64,000 bases of DNA. Origin: Pyrrhoderma lamaoense. Taxonomy: Eukaryota > Basidiomycota > Agaricomycetes > Hymenochaetales > Hymenochaetaceae. A program made the translations under genes and the position numbers. Positions 47,687 to 59,800 of the stretch are shown one piece after another. The stretch is from the NCBI GenBank assembly GCA_002794735.1, contig NBAZ01000004.1:1736001-1800000 (forward strand), written 5' to 3'. Below the pieces are notes generated by a model. That model saw nothing but the letters and a program-made list of their open reading frames with translations. It was not told where the DNA came from and made no database searches. Each line of letters begins with the position of its first letter. The stretch's first letter is position 1.

Positions 47687-49367
47687 GGCTTGCTGTGTGT
47701 TCAGTTGTACGGTGGGAGAGGCAGTGAGCAGGCTGTTTAGCTTGTTATTGTACGGGGACGAAGACTGAGGGGAGAGTTGTTGTGGAGGGCGGGTGAGTAC
47801 GCGAGGCTAGGAGAGAGGGAGGGGGAGAGAAGAGAAGTGTCAGCACACGACCCAGCTCCACGAGAAGGAGATGTTTTGAAAGCGACCGCCAGAGAGATTG
47901 AAAAGGAAATAAGTGAGAGAAGATGAGAAGTGAAATGAAATGGCGACGGAGCAGAGCGAAAGGAAGTGGTTGTTCGAGATTGATTTTATATTACTTTCCG
48001 CTGCTCAATCACCCATCCGCTGCATACACTCTACTTCCCGGTAACCCGGCAACACACGCCAATTTATATTATACAATTCCATCAACTGACAGCAAGTACT
48101 CACCATCCTATCACTGAATATTCATGTACTACAAGCCACCGTCAATCCCTATCCTTTGTTTTTCTTGTTTTATTTTGCTCTCAACGTGTATGTGTGTGTG
48201 AGCGTATGCGTGTTGTGTTGTTGTGTGCAGTGCACGCAATAGTGCCGACGTCGAAATTTGATAGGAGGCAGACCACCCCCCTCTGGTGGTGACGAAGCGA
48301 GATATTGAACGCGCGCGCGATTTGAAGAGAACTACTCGCGGCGTGTTTCAAAGCCGGTAATCGCGTTACGAATAATGAGTAATAAGTCACTTTCTCAATG
48401 TCCGTCAACTCCCTACTCCAAAATCTGACGATGACGAAGAGTGAAGGAAGGGGGAAGGGAAGAGAGAAAAAAACAAGGAAAAAAGAGAGAGAGGACTAAA
48501 GGAGATTAGAAATTGCGTATAAAGGAGGAACCGGCAGGCCCGGATAATACATGGGCTGAGTAAATAGAATTATTATAATAATATGTAGATATGTGCTAAA
48601 GCAAGGCAGGAGGCGTGGTTCACCCTGCTGACATGTGCATTTGTCCAATAACTCATCCCATCCTATCCCTACCGATCGAAACTAACTAATCGCATTTCCT
48701 TTTCTCTCTCGATTCCTGTTTCATCAACAGTAATCAAATTATACTCTTTGATTTACTCTCTGTTTGCCCACATTACAGATTGTGAAAGGGGGAAAGTACA
48801 GGATAGAGGTAAGCCAATCGATATTAAACAGATAAGTACTAGCTTTCCAGAGAACTCTTGAACACATGGACAAATCAAAGACGGCTTCGATCTCCCACCA
48901 CACAAGCAGGGGGAAGAGTTTATTTCTCCAAGATCATGACCATGACCTGTAAAACGTCCCCTCTCTCTCTGTGTCTTCTTTTTCTCCAGCATCGTCATCT
49001 GTGATTCGATGATTCCGGAAATGCTGAATAGAACAAGTCTACAATCATGCAAAATAACCGAGTCTGAACTAACTCAAGAGGCAATTTAATCCCAAGGGGT
49101 GACGTCGTTCCTGACGTCAGAATCCAATCTGCCATTTTCTCTCATCCCGATTTTTCTAAAGAGAAACTTGGAAAGAAATACTCGGAAATGTATCAAATAA
49201 ACATTAAAATTCCGCTTTGTGAGAAGCATTGTTTCTGGGCCGGCAGCCAAGAACTCGATTGCACGGCATCTCTCTCTGACATTTAACATTACACCCCCCT
49301 CCCCATCAAATGACAAATCTCTCACAAACACGGCTCTAGCCTTTTTCTCTTTCCTTCCGTGCTCTTA

Positions 49368-49379
49368 CCCCCCCCCCCC
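49368..49379. repeat. C12 homopolymer
   Basis: Twelve or so consecutive C. Seen directly; length is unreliable given the homopolymer problems noted elsewhere. Confidence 0.85.
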
Positions 49380-49654
49380 TTCCGACCCCTTCCCATATCC
49401 GGTTGCAGGTCTTTCTTCAAAGCCACCTATCAGTACTAGGACTAGTAAATCCCGATAACCCCAGCTCAACAAAAACAAATAATACTACTAGGTTGTGTTA
49501 CTCTCCAACCCATTGCAATACTACAACTGTACCACTGCCCACTCTTTCTCGATCACCATCTAATCCCGTCTACCATGGGATATTGATATTCTCTTCAGAA
49601 TGAATCACATTACAGGTACCCAAGCTACTTCAAGGTACCAAAATTCTAAACGTC

Positions 49655-49735
49655 TACAATCTACAATCTACAATATATGATTTACTATATACGATATACG
49701 ATTTACAATATTATTATACGATTCAAAAATTACAA
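49655..49735. repeat. Imperfect short tandem units (TCTACAA / TATACGAT)
   Basis: Three copies of TCTACAA followed by diverged ATATACGAT/TTTACAAT-like units within 80 bp. Looks like a decaying minisatellite. Confidence 0.7.
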
Positions 49736-50197
49736 GCTGTCCGAAAAATGGAACTAAAACTAGTACTAAATAAACGAAAGTAAAAAATAAAAATCAAGAA
49801 AAATAAGAAAAATTGTAAATCGTGCGGCGGTGTCGATTGTCGAGTGTCGAGTGTCGAGGAGTTTACATATCATGTTATGCACGACCTAATATTATACAGG
49901 CACATCTACATATACATATACATCTAGTATGATGTGTACGATGAATGCATGATTGAATGTAATGTGTATATTATTGTAGGGCTGTACAGTGTACTGACAT
50001 ACGTTACACGATCCACGACGTCCGTTATTCGTTGTCCGTCAAACTCTAGGTACAAAACCAAAAACCAAAACACAAAAACACAAAAACAAAAACTCTGTGC
50101 AAGTACCTGAAACTTAAACGAGAAGTTAGGTACGTGTACGTGTAGATCAACTTCCCCTGCCGCCCTTCCTCCCCCCAAGCTTAAAGGATCGTTTGTT

Positions 50198-50235
50198 CAT
50201 AATTCAATAATTCATAGTTCATAATTCATAATTCA
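50198..50235. repeat. Imperfect ATAATTC tandem array
   Basis: Five consecutive 7-9 bp units of the form (C)ATAATTC or ATAGTTC. Confidence 0.75.
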
Positions 50236-50493
50236 CCTAGAAAATTGATCTGTAACAAAACATAGCATTTGAAGACGACTTGGGACAAATTTAGAACTCG
50301 GTCCTACACTCTTCTAGACCTTGATGCACAAGCAAGTTAAGAGGTACTAGTTAAATTATCATTTTTCTTTCACACACAACGGGGAGGGGGGGGGAGGTAA
50401 CTTGATCTGTACTGTACCTTGTTAAGGAATTCGTAGATTCAAAATGAGTGGCTCATGGTCATAGATAGGATGTGGACGCATCTGGATTCGAAA

Positions 50494-50512
50494 CGACGAC
50501 GACGACGACGAC
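50494..50512. repeat. GAC trinucleotide repeat
   Basis: About six GAC units followed by ACAACAAC. Seen directly. Confidence 0.85.
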
Positions 50513-52820
50513 AACAACTATAGCAGCAATATCAGCAACAACAGAAAAAAAAGAGCTTGGATAGCTTGAGTACAAAGAATTTGGTCTATTCCTGGTCTTT
50601 GCTGTACGCAGAACTCCTTACTCCTTACTCCAAGAAATATAACCCGGATAGCTCATTTTTCTAATTTTGCAAAGAAAAAAAAATCTAATCTCTATCTGGT
50701 GTCTTAGCCGTCCATCTCCATCTCTGTCCCAGTGCCATCTTTTTTCATCATTTCATTAATATACTTGTAACTCGTCACTCACAACTCATCAAATTAGTTC
50801 AATAAGAGAGTCGAACAGGGGATACCTACTTACTAGTTAGTTCTCTAATGCACACATGCACGTACATGCGCATATACGTACGTCTAGCATTAAGTAGATA
50901 CCTTATCATCTCAGTTCAATAATCCCAAGTGAAAGTAGACAGGAAAACCTATGAATTATCATCATCACCATTATGGTTACGGCTTACATCGGTATAAGAT
51001 AAGATTTAAATATATAAATTAAGAAATACTCATACTCGATGATATAACGAACCCAATTTTTTTTCACCTTCATACCTTCTTTCCCCCTTCCCCGTCATCA
51101 TTCTTAGCAACCCAAGTAAAGAGAAGGAAAGGAAGAAGTTGGGGGGTAGGGAAAGTCCTCAAAGTTTAGTTAGTAACAACGGCAGTAACTCCCGTCCACC
51201 CATCTACCGTAAATTAGTCATCACACACACACTCCAAAGAAAGAAAGAAAAAAGGGAACCTGAAATGACGTATTTCCTATACAGGAAAAGAAGAGAAGAA
51301 GGGAGGGGGGATCAATGATTCATCCCGCCGGTCGACTTTGAAAGACGTTTACAACAGATATTACAAAGTAATTAGTGTTACATTTCGGCAGATAGTCGTA
51401 GTCCACACTATATCTCGCTCCCTCGCTCCTCGCTTGTTCGTTTTGAGACAACCCCGACCGACCGACGTGGTCTAGACCGAGACTTCTGAAGGAGGGATGA
51501 GCAAGGCTAAAAAAAAAAAAAGCTCGAGAAATTGGGCAAATCCCCTCCTCGTCTTCATTTGGCTGAGAACGCCCTACGCTCGGTCAAGTCTTTTCGCCTA
51601 GATTCTCAAACGTCCTTTTTATTTTATTACTGTATGTTACCTTAGAGACAAAAAGGATCTGTCTATAAACTCTTTATTGAGGATTCCCTAGGGCTTGATG
51701 AGTAATACGAATCACCCGTTGAGGAGTTTCTTTTTTGGGGAGCTGTTTCTTGATTCGTTTGAGAAAAAACGTAAAGTGATGATCCCGTCTTTTCTACAGA
51801 CTATTGTTTTAATTCTTATGTTTTTGCTCTACCCTCCCTCGTTCTTTCAAAAAAACCAAACATAAGCCAAATGTGAGATCAAAAGTAAATAAGCATAAAA
51901 AAAAACATGAACAAAAAAAGGGAGGAGCTGTGTGTTTCATAACCAACCACCTAACAACCACTCTCCCTTCCATCACTTGATCATGAAGATTTCACGAATA
52001 TACGCTCTGACGGACAACACAAACATCCTTTTTCTTCCCTTTTTTTTCGTTGGGTTATGCCTTCTATGGAACTTGATTCATCTTGATTTTTTATAGCTTT
52101 TCTGTTGGGGAGTGGGAGGGGGAGATGGATTGATACACAGGATATAGGGAAATCGTTTTCAAAATCAAGGAAAACCAGGACAAGAATTTAAAAATGAACT
52201 CCTCGTAAAGACGAAGAAAGGAAAGGAAGTAAGTAAAATCACTACCTTACTCCCCTTTCTCTTCATTTTCGTTTCATAATCTTCAGCAAGTCCAAAAATA
52301 GTTGCATTTTTTCTAGAGTAAAGAAAAGACGAGTCTCAGTCTAAGTATAGATATTTTTTTCCCTACTAGCTGTCCGATGAAGAACTATGTCCATATCTAT
52401 TTTAAAACCGGTTTCTTGTTGCTCTGCTTTAAGGAACTTGGCCACGAGGCTACCGCGTGCGCTTACCTAAATTCCAGGGTCCCCTCCTATGAGTCACGCA
52501 CACACAACCAACTTGTTACGATGATGATCTCCTTTTGATTTGAGCAGATGCTCAAACGGTTATGTTTCTTCCCCGTCCCCCTTAAACCCCCCACTACCGC
52601 ATAATTTACAAAACAAAACAAAGGCCCCGTCAAAGTCTTTTTCAAATCTTTTAGATCTGAGTACACACTCACCTACCTCCTTTTATTTTCGCTTCGACAA
52701 CCTCTTTTCTTTTACCAGGTTTTTTTTAACCGACTTTCGATGGGAGGTTTTGAAGAAAGAAAGAAAGAAAAAAAAATAAGTGTTATCTGTTCTCTCTGTT
52801 CTCTCAAAGGTACGAGAATC

Positions 52821-52841
52821 GACGACGACGACGACGACGAG
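52821..52841. repeat. GAC trinucleotide repeat, second locus
   Basis: Seven GAC units, 2.3 kb from the first GAC locus. Confidence 0.85.
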
Positions 52842-53536
52842 TACACGTAAAGAAAGGGAAAAGGAAGAAGGTATCGCTTCGCTTCTGTTTCCTTTTCATT
52901 TTTTTCTTGGGTTCTGAACAAAGGAAGAAGGTACGATGAAGGGGGAGCGGCGCCTTTGTTCACCTTAGGCGTCAATCGGCGATATATTTTTAACACAATT
53001 TTCAAAAAGAAGAAAGGGGTGGGGGGGAGGGAGTTGTGATATGCACTATGGACTAAAAGTGAATTATTAAATGCTATGGAAGGCGGGAGAAGAAGTCGAT
53101 GATGAGGTTCGGGTTCGGGTTGAAGGGGAAGAGGGGGGCCTGATGAATAACCGTAAAGAGGATCTCAAGGCCTATGTCATGAGCTCAGAAAGAAAAAGTC
53201 CGAAACCGACATGAAATGAATGGGGGAGGAAAGGGAAGGACGGGTGAAATGCATTTGCGTTGGAGCCGCTTCTGATAACTGAGCCCTTTGTGGGTCAAAA
53301 ACGCATTTAATATTGATCTAAGAGAAATAGGTTTTAGATCTCATGTCACCAAGACCCATCCCGCTCGGAACTTGACGCCCGTCAAGCTTGAAAGTGGGGA
53401 GGGAGGGGAGGGATGTGTGGCTTATTGTGTGCGTGTGTGAGGGCAAGCGGATCGGACCTAACGCGAAAATAAGATCATTTGTCTCAACAGGCGAGAAAAC
53501 GCGTATATACGAGTATAGGCCCGCTATGCAGCTGTT

Positions 53537-53556
53537 AACACACACACACACACACA
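53537..53556. repeat. CA dinucleotide microsatellite
   Basis: About ten CA units. Seen directly. Confidence 0.9.
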
Positions 53557-54377
53557 TCCTTCTCTCAAAAGAGTGAATTTCAATCAAGTAAAAGAAAGGC
53601 AACTCCCTCATCACACATACCATCATCCCTTCCCGCCTTCTTCCTTTTTGGGACCACGCGCTTCTCATTGTATGTAACGTGTTTGTGATGTAATTATGGG
53701 ATGATTTTTCTATTTTACTTTGCGAAGAAGCGCGGTCGTGGCTAAGGTGGTTTATTATAACTTTTATTGCTTTGCGCCGCGATGGAAACCCTAACCCACC
53801 CATGAAACCACCGCCAAATGTAAATAATTTTTTCCCAAAAAATTCAAGTGGCTTTGGTGTTGGGCAGGATATTTCCTATTGTGGAAATTTTCATGCATAC
53901 ACTTCCAAAAGAAGAAAGAAATTAATATACTTGGAAGCAAGTCATCTGGGTTTCGGGAACCTTAACGGCGGTTGAGCTGTGTTGGGTGTGTGCTGTTGTT
54001 GTGGTTGTGCAACCCTTTTATCGGCTAACTATCAATGATCATTCAACGCTCAAATTTTTATTCATTTATGTATATAGTTTATTACTTGTTACTGCGCTCC
54101 CTCTCTTTTCTTTGTCCCGATTCCGTATATATAGCCTCGGTCTCGTATAAAGTCCCTTCTCATCTTCCCTTTCCTCAATCCATCAACTTGCTTCCCTCCA
54201 GCATTAAAAGCTTTCACTACCCACTCTAAACCTCCGTCAACTCTTGCCACTTTACCAAAAACCACTATCAAACCTTCATCCTCGCTACTTGCAACCACCT
54301 CGTGTTCAAGAAGAAAAAGTCTAAAGGTTCAATTTCGTCACCTCGATATTTTTTTTGGTTTCGCGTAGATATCCTTT

Positions 54378-54536
54378 ATGATGTGTTGCTTTATAACCGA
54401 ATCTATCGTTACGTCAATGGTCTCGTTCGCGAAGGATCCCGACTCGCAGACAACAGACAGTAGCTCTGCTCAGTGTTGCCATTGTGGATATCGCAACTCC
54501 CATGGACCAAACTGTCCGTTTGGTATCAAAGGATGA
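54378..54536 (+). CDS. Possible 52-residue ORF or last exon with zinc-knuckle-like motif
   Basis: An ATG-started frame of 52 codons is preceded directly by a splice-acceptor-like tttcgcgtag, so it may be a final exon rather than a whole gene. Its end reads CCHCGYRNSHGPNCPFGIKG, a C-X2-C-X5-H-X3-C pattern close to a CCHC zinc knuckle, after a Ser/Thr-rich linker (DPDSQTTDSSS). The pattern is too orderly for random low-complexity DNA. However, the upstream partner exon was not found, and a second frame over the same segment (ILYDVLLYNRIYRYVNGLVR) also looks protein-like, so the assignment is tentative. I do not recognise the family. Confidence 0.35.
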   Translation: MMCCFITESIVTSMVSFAKDPDSQTTDSSSAQCCHCGYRNSHGPNCPFGIKG

Positions 54537-57500
54537 AATGAAGAAAGAGGAAGAAGAAAATAACTATAATATCGTGTATTTCTACCAGTGTCTCCTTGTA
54601 GGATATACTCTATTATCTGTTCTGGTTCTTCAAACCACTTTTTAATACTTCTTCATAATTGTGAGTAAACTTCTTTTCCCTGTATTCCTCTTCTTCTTCA
54701 TCGATCTTCTCCTCCCCTTCTTCAAAATTTTTTTCATCTATATATTTTGACTCCAATTAATTTCAATATCTGTTTTACACCATTAAATGGTAAACTCTGA
54801 CGGCGCGCTCCATTTTTCATCACGATTCATTCTCTTTTTTTTTGTTCATTCCTTTTTGTATTCATGAGCTGATGAAATTTCTTTCCAGGCCACACCGATA
54901 ACGATACGAAACACAACTGACTTCCATTAATTAAATTGCCTCGCATAAGTTATAATAACGTCACCTTATATACTTCTGCGAGTGCCGTCCGAATCCGAAT
55001 TGTATTTCTCTTCTCTCCTCCCTTCTTTTTGTCTCATACTTCTTTTTTTGCTTTCATTCCAATCTTTTTTTCTGTATTCATCTTTTTGATTCAAGAGCTC
55101 CACAGCTCTTCTATTCTCCTTCTATTCTTTTTATTTTCCCGTCTCTCCATCAGTCGAATTGCTACTCAATCTCACTTGCTTTCCCGACTCGAACCCACAT
55201 TCAGCATTCCGCAATTTGCTTTCTTCCCTTTCTTGTATATTGTTTCATCCCCCTCCCAACCCCCCAATCGATAAATTATATCGTCGCTGCATTCTATCTT
55301 TCACTCTTGCTATCGAAATCCCCATCACCTGTATATCATATGGCATACAACTCCACTTCCCTCCTCTTGTCTCCCTTCTTCCTTATTTCATTAGATATTC
55401 TTTGCAGTGCATAGGACTTCTTTTGTTTTTTTTTCTTTTGTTTTCTCTCTAATCACCTTTTCTTCTCGGATCTTGACACTTTTCAAAACCCTTGGCCCAC
55501 TATCGTAGTACCTCCGCCGGAACTCGGGTTGCCATCGATAGGAAAAAGAGAAATTGAGGAGAAAGTGGTTGAACAAGAGGTAAAGGGGGGTTTGGAAAAA
55601 GAGTCTTACATGCATAATGTATACATACAAATACAAATTGTAACGATACCCTCCCTCTTCCCTCTCACACTCTCACCCATTCCCCTCATCGTTTTGTTTG
55701 CGGTTTCTTTACGCACGTAGTAGTCTTAGTTTACGTACAGGTATAATCTGTTGTTTGAAAGTAGGACGAAGATAGTTAATTCAATGTATGATTTTTTCTG
55801 TGTAACATGTTTATTTTTTCTTCCCTTTCTGTCTTGTGACCTAACTGAAGCGAGTGGTTCAAGTGGTTTAAGATTATCCGGGTTAGTTTAGCGGTGGTTT
55901 ACTCTAACCTTTCCCTTTTCCCTGTTCCTCTTCTTCTTATCGAGACACGTACAAAAAACGTAAAAATTATAGGATATTGATCGATTAAATAAATTGAAGT
56001 ACAATATTCAAGAAGGGCCACCCTATTGAGATCTTCGTCGTTGGCTCATTAAGCAACCCCATCCCGCTAGCCCTAAGATGTAATAACTTATCCAAATATC
56101 TATATTAATCTGATCGTTGACCTTTCTCCTTCGTTTCCCTTTGTTTCCCCCTTCCCTTTCAAACTATAGCATTTTCCGATTGTCACGGGAAATTTCTCCT
56201 ACCATTTTTTCCATTGGTCGTTCGGGATTCAGGAGATAACAGGAGGATGGATCAACAGGGAGGAGTTTAGAGGATGCCTGTTCTTTTCTTTTTTTTCCCC
56301 TTTTCTTCGGTACCTAAGTAGAAAACTTGTAACCTAAACCCAAAGTAAGCGGCTTTATTCAAATTGAAAACTCAAAATATACATACATACACACTGCGCA
56401 ATGCCTCCTCCCCCCTCCTTTTCTTTATTTCAAACCCATCTTCTTACTTCCCAGTTTGATTTTATAATTCCTTCTTCCATGTTCTTTTTCAATGATCTTA
56501 ATTTGGAACTTTCCCTCCCACAATACATCACAACACATCATATCATATCAGACGTAGAGGCAAGTAAATACTAGTGTACGTCGGTGCTTTCGGTGGTTCG
56601 TTGTCGGGTCGGTCAATTCGGTAAGGGCGATCATCGTCGGAGGTTCAGAAAGAAAGTTGAACGTTCCTCCTTTCAATTAAGCTTTCCTTCTTTCTTGTCT
56701 GGCTTTTTCCTTTTCTTTTTTGAGAAAGATACTGTATGTTTGTTACATGTACGCGTACACGGTACAACTGTGAGTTGCCCATCATAAAAAAAAATTGCGT
56801 CGGCGGGTAAGAAGGAGCGTGCAACATTCGCAACTTTGTTCCTCCCCCCTTCCCTTCAAACTCATATCTATATTCGTATTCATATCATACTCCGCCGACT
56901 TGCGTTTTCTTACTACCGATGACTAGTGCTTTTGATATATGAAGATAGGTTAGACGAGAATAGAGAGTGGTCATATAAATGGTGAAGGGGAGAAGTTGAT
57001 ATTAATAAACGAGCTTTTTACGGCATCATTCCAGTAGCTGTAGTGTTGTAGGCTATAATCTTGAGGGATATTCCTATACTTCTTCTCTCTTACAACGCGG
57101 CGCGCCACAACACCGCCGCTGATAACCATACACAATGACATACTAGGACTCTCTCGTAACGTTTTTTTTTCAATCTCTTTTCCATAGCGATGCGATGCTC
57201 AGAGCTATACACAAATTTTCATACAAGAACAAAAAGAGGAAATTGATCTAAGAATCATGATGGTGTTCAACGGTATTCGACGGGTTTCTTTTTTTGTGTT
57301 TACTATAGTGACGATCACTGGTGGCTTCCCTAGAAGACGCATGTGCGTGCTTGCTAATGCGGTAGGAGGTGTCCCTGAGTCCCTATGTTTCACCCTTACC
57401 CTACCCCATAAATGCCATAATCCTACTATCCTTCTCCCATTTTCTTTTTTTGAATTTCGCGCCAGGGTGGCGGCACAAATAGAGCATAAATAAATGATCA

Positions 57501-58433
57501 CTCCAAAATGTATTAAATTACAAGCCATTTGCACATTCAAAGCAACTCCCAAAAGTTGTTCAGAGTGATTCCGATTTTTTCCTGTAAGCTAAATAAGAGA
57601 AAGAAAAATAAAACTGAATATATAGTTACCTTGACAAACATATTTCATACTCAAGCCCATTCAATTTCCGGCAACAATTCAAAGTTTTATCAAAACAACA
57701 AAGGAAAATGTCCTTTGATAAAGACATGAGATGTCACTTGCGGGTAATATTCACTTGGTCCTTGTGTGAAACTTCAGTTTCTATATCAAATCAGTGAATA
57801 TAGGCGATTGTCTACGCCGGTCTGTCCTCAAATGAGCCTTAGTAGTCAATGCTGTGGGTATTTAAGAGCTGATAAGGTAGGAAATTTATCAACCGAATCT
57901 TAGATAGTATCCTTGCACGAGGCTAGAGTAGCCAAGCTTTGCATTTGTAAAATACTTCCCATCAATACGGAAAATGTAAGTGAGTTATGAAAGGTAGATC
58001 AAATGGGGTATTAGTACACGTACCACAAAACATACTGCGACGAACTTCGAGCGGTGAAATGATACATCCGAGTTGAAATCTTGATTGACATCTCGTGGTA
58101 TGTATGCTAAAAAATGATATTTGGTGTACAAGTAGCCAAGGAATCCCCGAAGTAACCGTTGTTCATAACCCTCAATCTTGTTGAACCGTACCCTAGACCT
58201 AGTTTCTCTTAATTGTACATGTACATCAATCAAACTTGAGTACTACAATAGTGATAGCCTATCTCCATCCGAGCTTCCTTAGATGAGATCTTCTGAACGA
58301 GTTGTATGGTAGCAATCAGTAAGAAGATTTTCTTATATTATATTGAATAACTATTCTAGGTGATTAGCATTTTTTCACCGGGCTTTCTGACCATCTGTGG
58401 AAGTTTATTGCACATGTGAGACATAATTCTCTT
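54537..58433. other. Gene-poor tract, strongly pyrimidine-rich in its first half
   Basis: About 3.9 kb. From 54.6 to 56.5 kb the plus strand is dominated by C/T runs; from 57 kb the composition is more even. Open frames at 57205-57552 and 57985-58233 (minus) have ordinary residue composition, but I could not connect them to a family or to consistent exons. They may be parts of a small gene. Confidence 0.45.
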
Positions 58434-58800
58434 TTATAGTAAAGCACGAACCATAGAGACGATCACTGGTGCTTTCTTCCATGTCGAGTCATCCTTCCCA
58501 AGCTCAATTTGAGAGACAATCTTAAACCCAAATGACTCGTAAAAGGCGTTATTCTTGACATTGCTCGAGAACAGATACGTAGTATGACCGCGAAGGTCGG
58601 CCTTTTGATAATGAAACAGCATACATATGTAGAAAGAAAATGCGTATTGCGTTTGCTCACAGAAAAAAGAATAGTCCTCAGTAGTGCAGAGGCATAACCT
58701 TGTCCTTGCGCCGCAGGTTTTGTCGCCAGCACCTGGATATAGACAGTTTCTCTAGCCAAGTCGCCCAGATGTTGATCTATCGCGGTTTTTAACCACAACT
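58434..58800 (-). CDS. GNAT-family N-acetyltransferase, C-terminal exons
   Basis: Two exons are clear, about 58800-58661 and 58601-58434. The first reads LKTAIDQHLGDLARETVYIQ, VLATKPAAQGQGYASALLRT and ILFS; the second continues ADLRGHTTYLFSSNVKNNAF, YESFGFKIVSQIELGKDDST, WKKAPVIVSMVRALL. The acetyl-CoA-binding motif A (VLATKPAAQGQGYAS, pattern Q-x-x-G-x-G/A) and motif B (NNAFYESFGFK) are both visible. Fungal relatives are small cytosolic acetyltransferases of varied, mostly unknown substrates. The 5' exons should lie between 58.8 and 59.5 kb: open stretches at 59040-59160 (minus) and 59278-59463 (minus, ATG at 59463) may belong to it, but I could not fix the junctions. Divergent from VAC14. 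Confidence 0.7.
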
Positions 58801-59800
58801 CTAATTCATTGAGCCTCTAATTTTGGACGCCTGTGAGTTCGAGTTTGGAAAAGTAAAAAAACTCTACAAACTTTTCTAAGATGCTTGTAAAAGATTACTA
58901 AATATGCCTTGATAAGAAGGCCACTGAAATAGTCCTTTATTATATCACCTGGAGGTGTAGTACCTTTGTCACTCTCAGCCGGTACTCTTCATTTGGGATT
59001 AGAATTAGGATGAACGTGTGTACTCGTGATTTACTCACACAAGAATATTTGATTCGCCGGCATTAATGGTCAGTCCAGTATTGTGCTTTAAGAACTGTAT
59101 ATTCTTTGTTTTCCATAATCGTTTATACACGGGTTTCCCCTTAGGAGGTATTGACCCCCGTTCCTAAATAGAAGCTGCTGTAGTCTCGGCGATAGATATG
59201 TTCAATAAAAGCATACATTAGTCAGATATAGAAAAAGTGGATCATCTTCGAAGGCTTCCGATTGAGATATGTACATGTTATCGAGATGCTCTAGCGTTTT
59301 TAGTGTGAGAGTAACTCCGGAAGTTTGGACGACTCAAGTCACCTGGGAGCAGTGGCACAACTATGGGTACTTCATTTCTATGTCCACTCAGCTTCTCAAC
59401 TAACGTGGCAACGGATAAATTCGACAAATGGCCCACGAAATCAGACTCAGAATTATGCAGCATGGATAACTAGATGGTAGAGGTCCAAGTGACATATGAG
59501 AAACATGGTCAGAGTTTGATGCGCCGAGAGTTGTCATCATCATTTGTAACGTATGCCATGTGGACTATTTCAATTTCAAATTTAGATCCTAGTTGTGACC
59601 TAAGTTAGTAACTAAGTAAGTACGCATGAACTTGAAGTCTTGAGAACCACATCGCACGTGACCATCTCACATACTTTTAGGTGGAACTACATCCGGCTCA
59701 TAGCATCCAAGGCCGTTGTCTACACCACGCACATTTATAGTGCATGCTGGACTTCCCAAACCGTTTATAGGACCGCACGTTAAACTCAGGTCCAGAAGCC
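58801..59800. other. Region between GNAT core and VAC14
   Basis: About 1 kb that probably includes the 5' exons and promoter of the GNAT gene (see that entry) and the VAC14 promoter. A 61-codon minus-strand frame at 59278-59463 contains VVPLLPGDLSRPNF, which is reminiscent of GNAT N-termini but not certain. Confidence 0.4.

Larger units (their letters stand above)
47687..54377. other. Gene desert with simple repeats, upstream of the kinase
   Basis: About 6.7 kb in which I find no supportable gene. The sequence is dominated by A/T-rich, polypurine and polypyrimidine stretches, homopolymers and microsatellites. Imperfect tandem units are visible at 49655-49735 (TCTACAA, TATACGAT variants), 49831-49859 (GTGTCGA units) and 50198-50235 (ATAATTC/ATAGTTC units). 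The first kilobase should contain the kinase promoter. Open frames up to 161 codons (53318-53803 minus) lack motifs. Confidence 0.5.

Noticed and set aside
55860..55910. Segment with GGTTAGTTTAGCGGTGG resembling a tRNA A-box
   Set aside because: No cloverleaf, no B-box and no acceptor-stem pairing could be drawn.
57205..57552. 115-codon minus-strand ORF
   Set aside because: Ordinary composition, but no recognisable family, no clear promoter context and an overlapping ORF on the other strand; left unannotated.
57985..58233. 82-codon minus-strand ORF downstream of the GNAT gene
   Set aside because: Could be part of a small gene, but no motif and no defensible exon joins were found.
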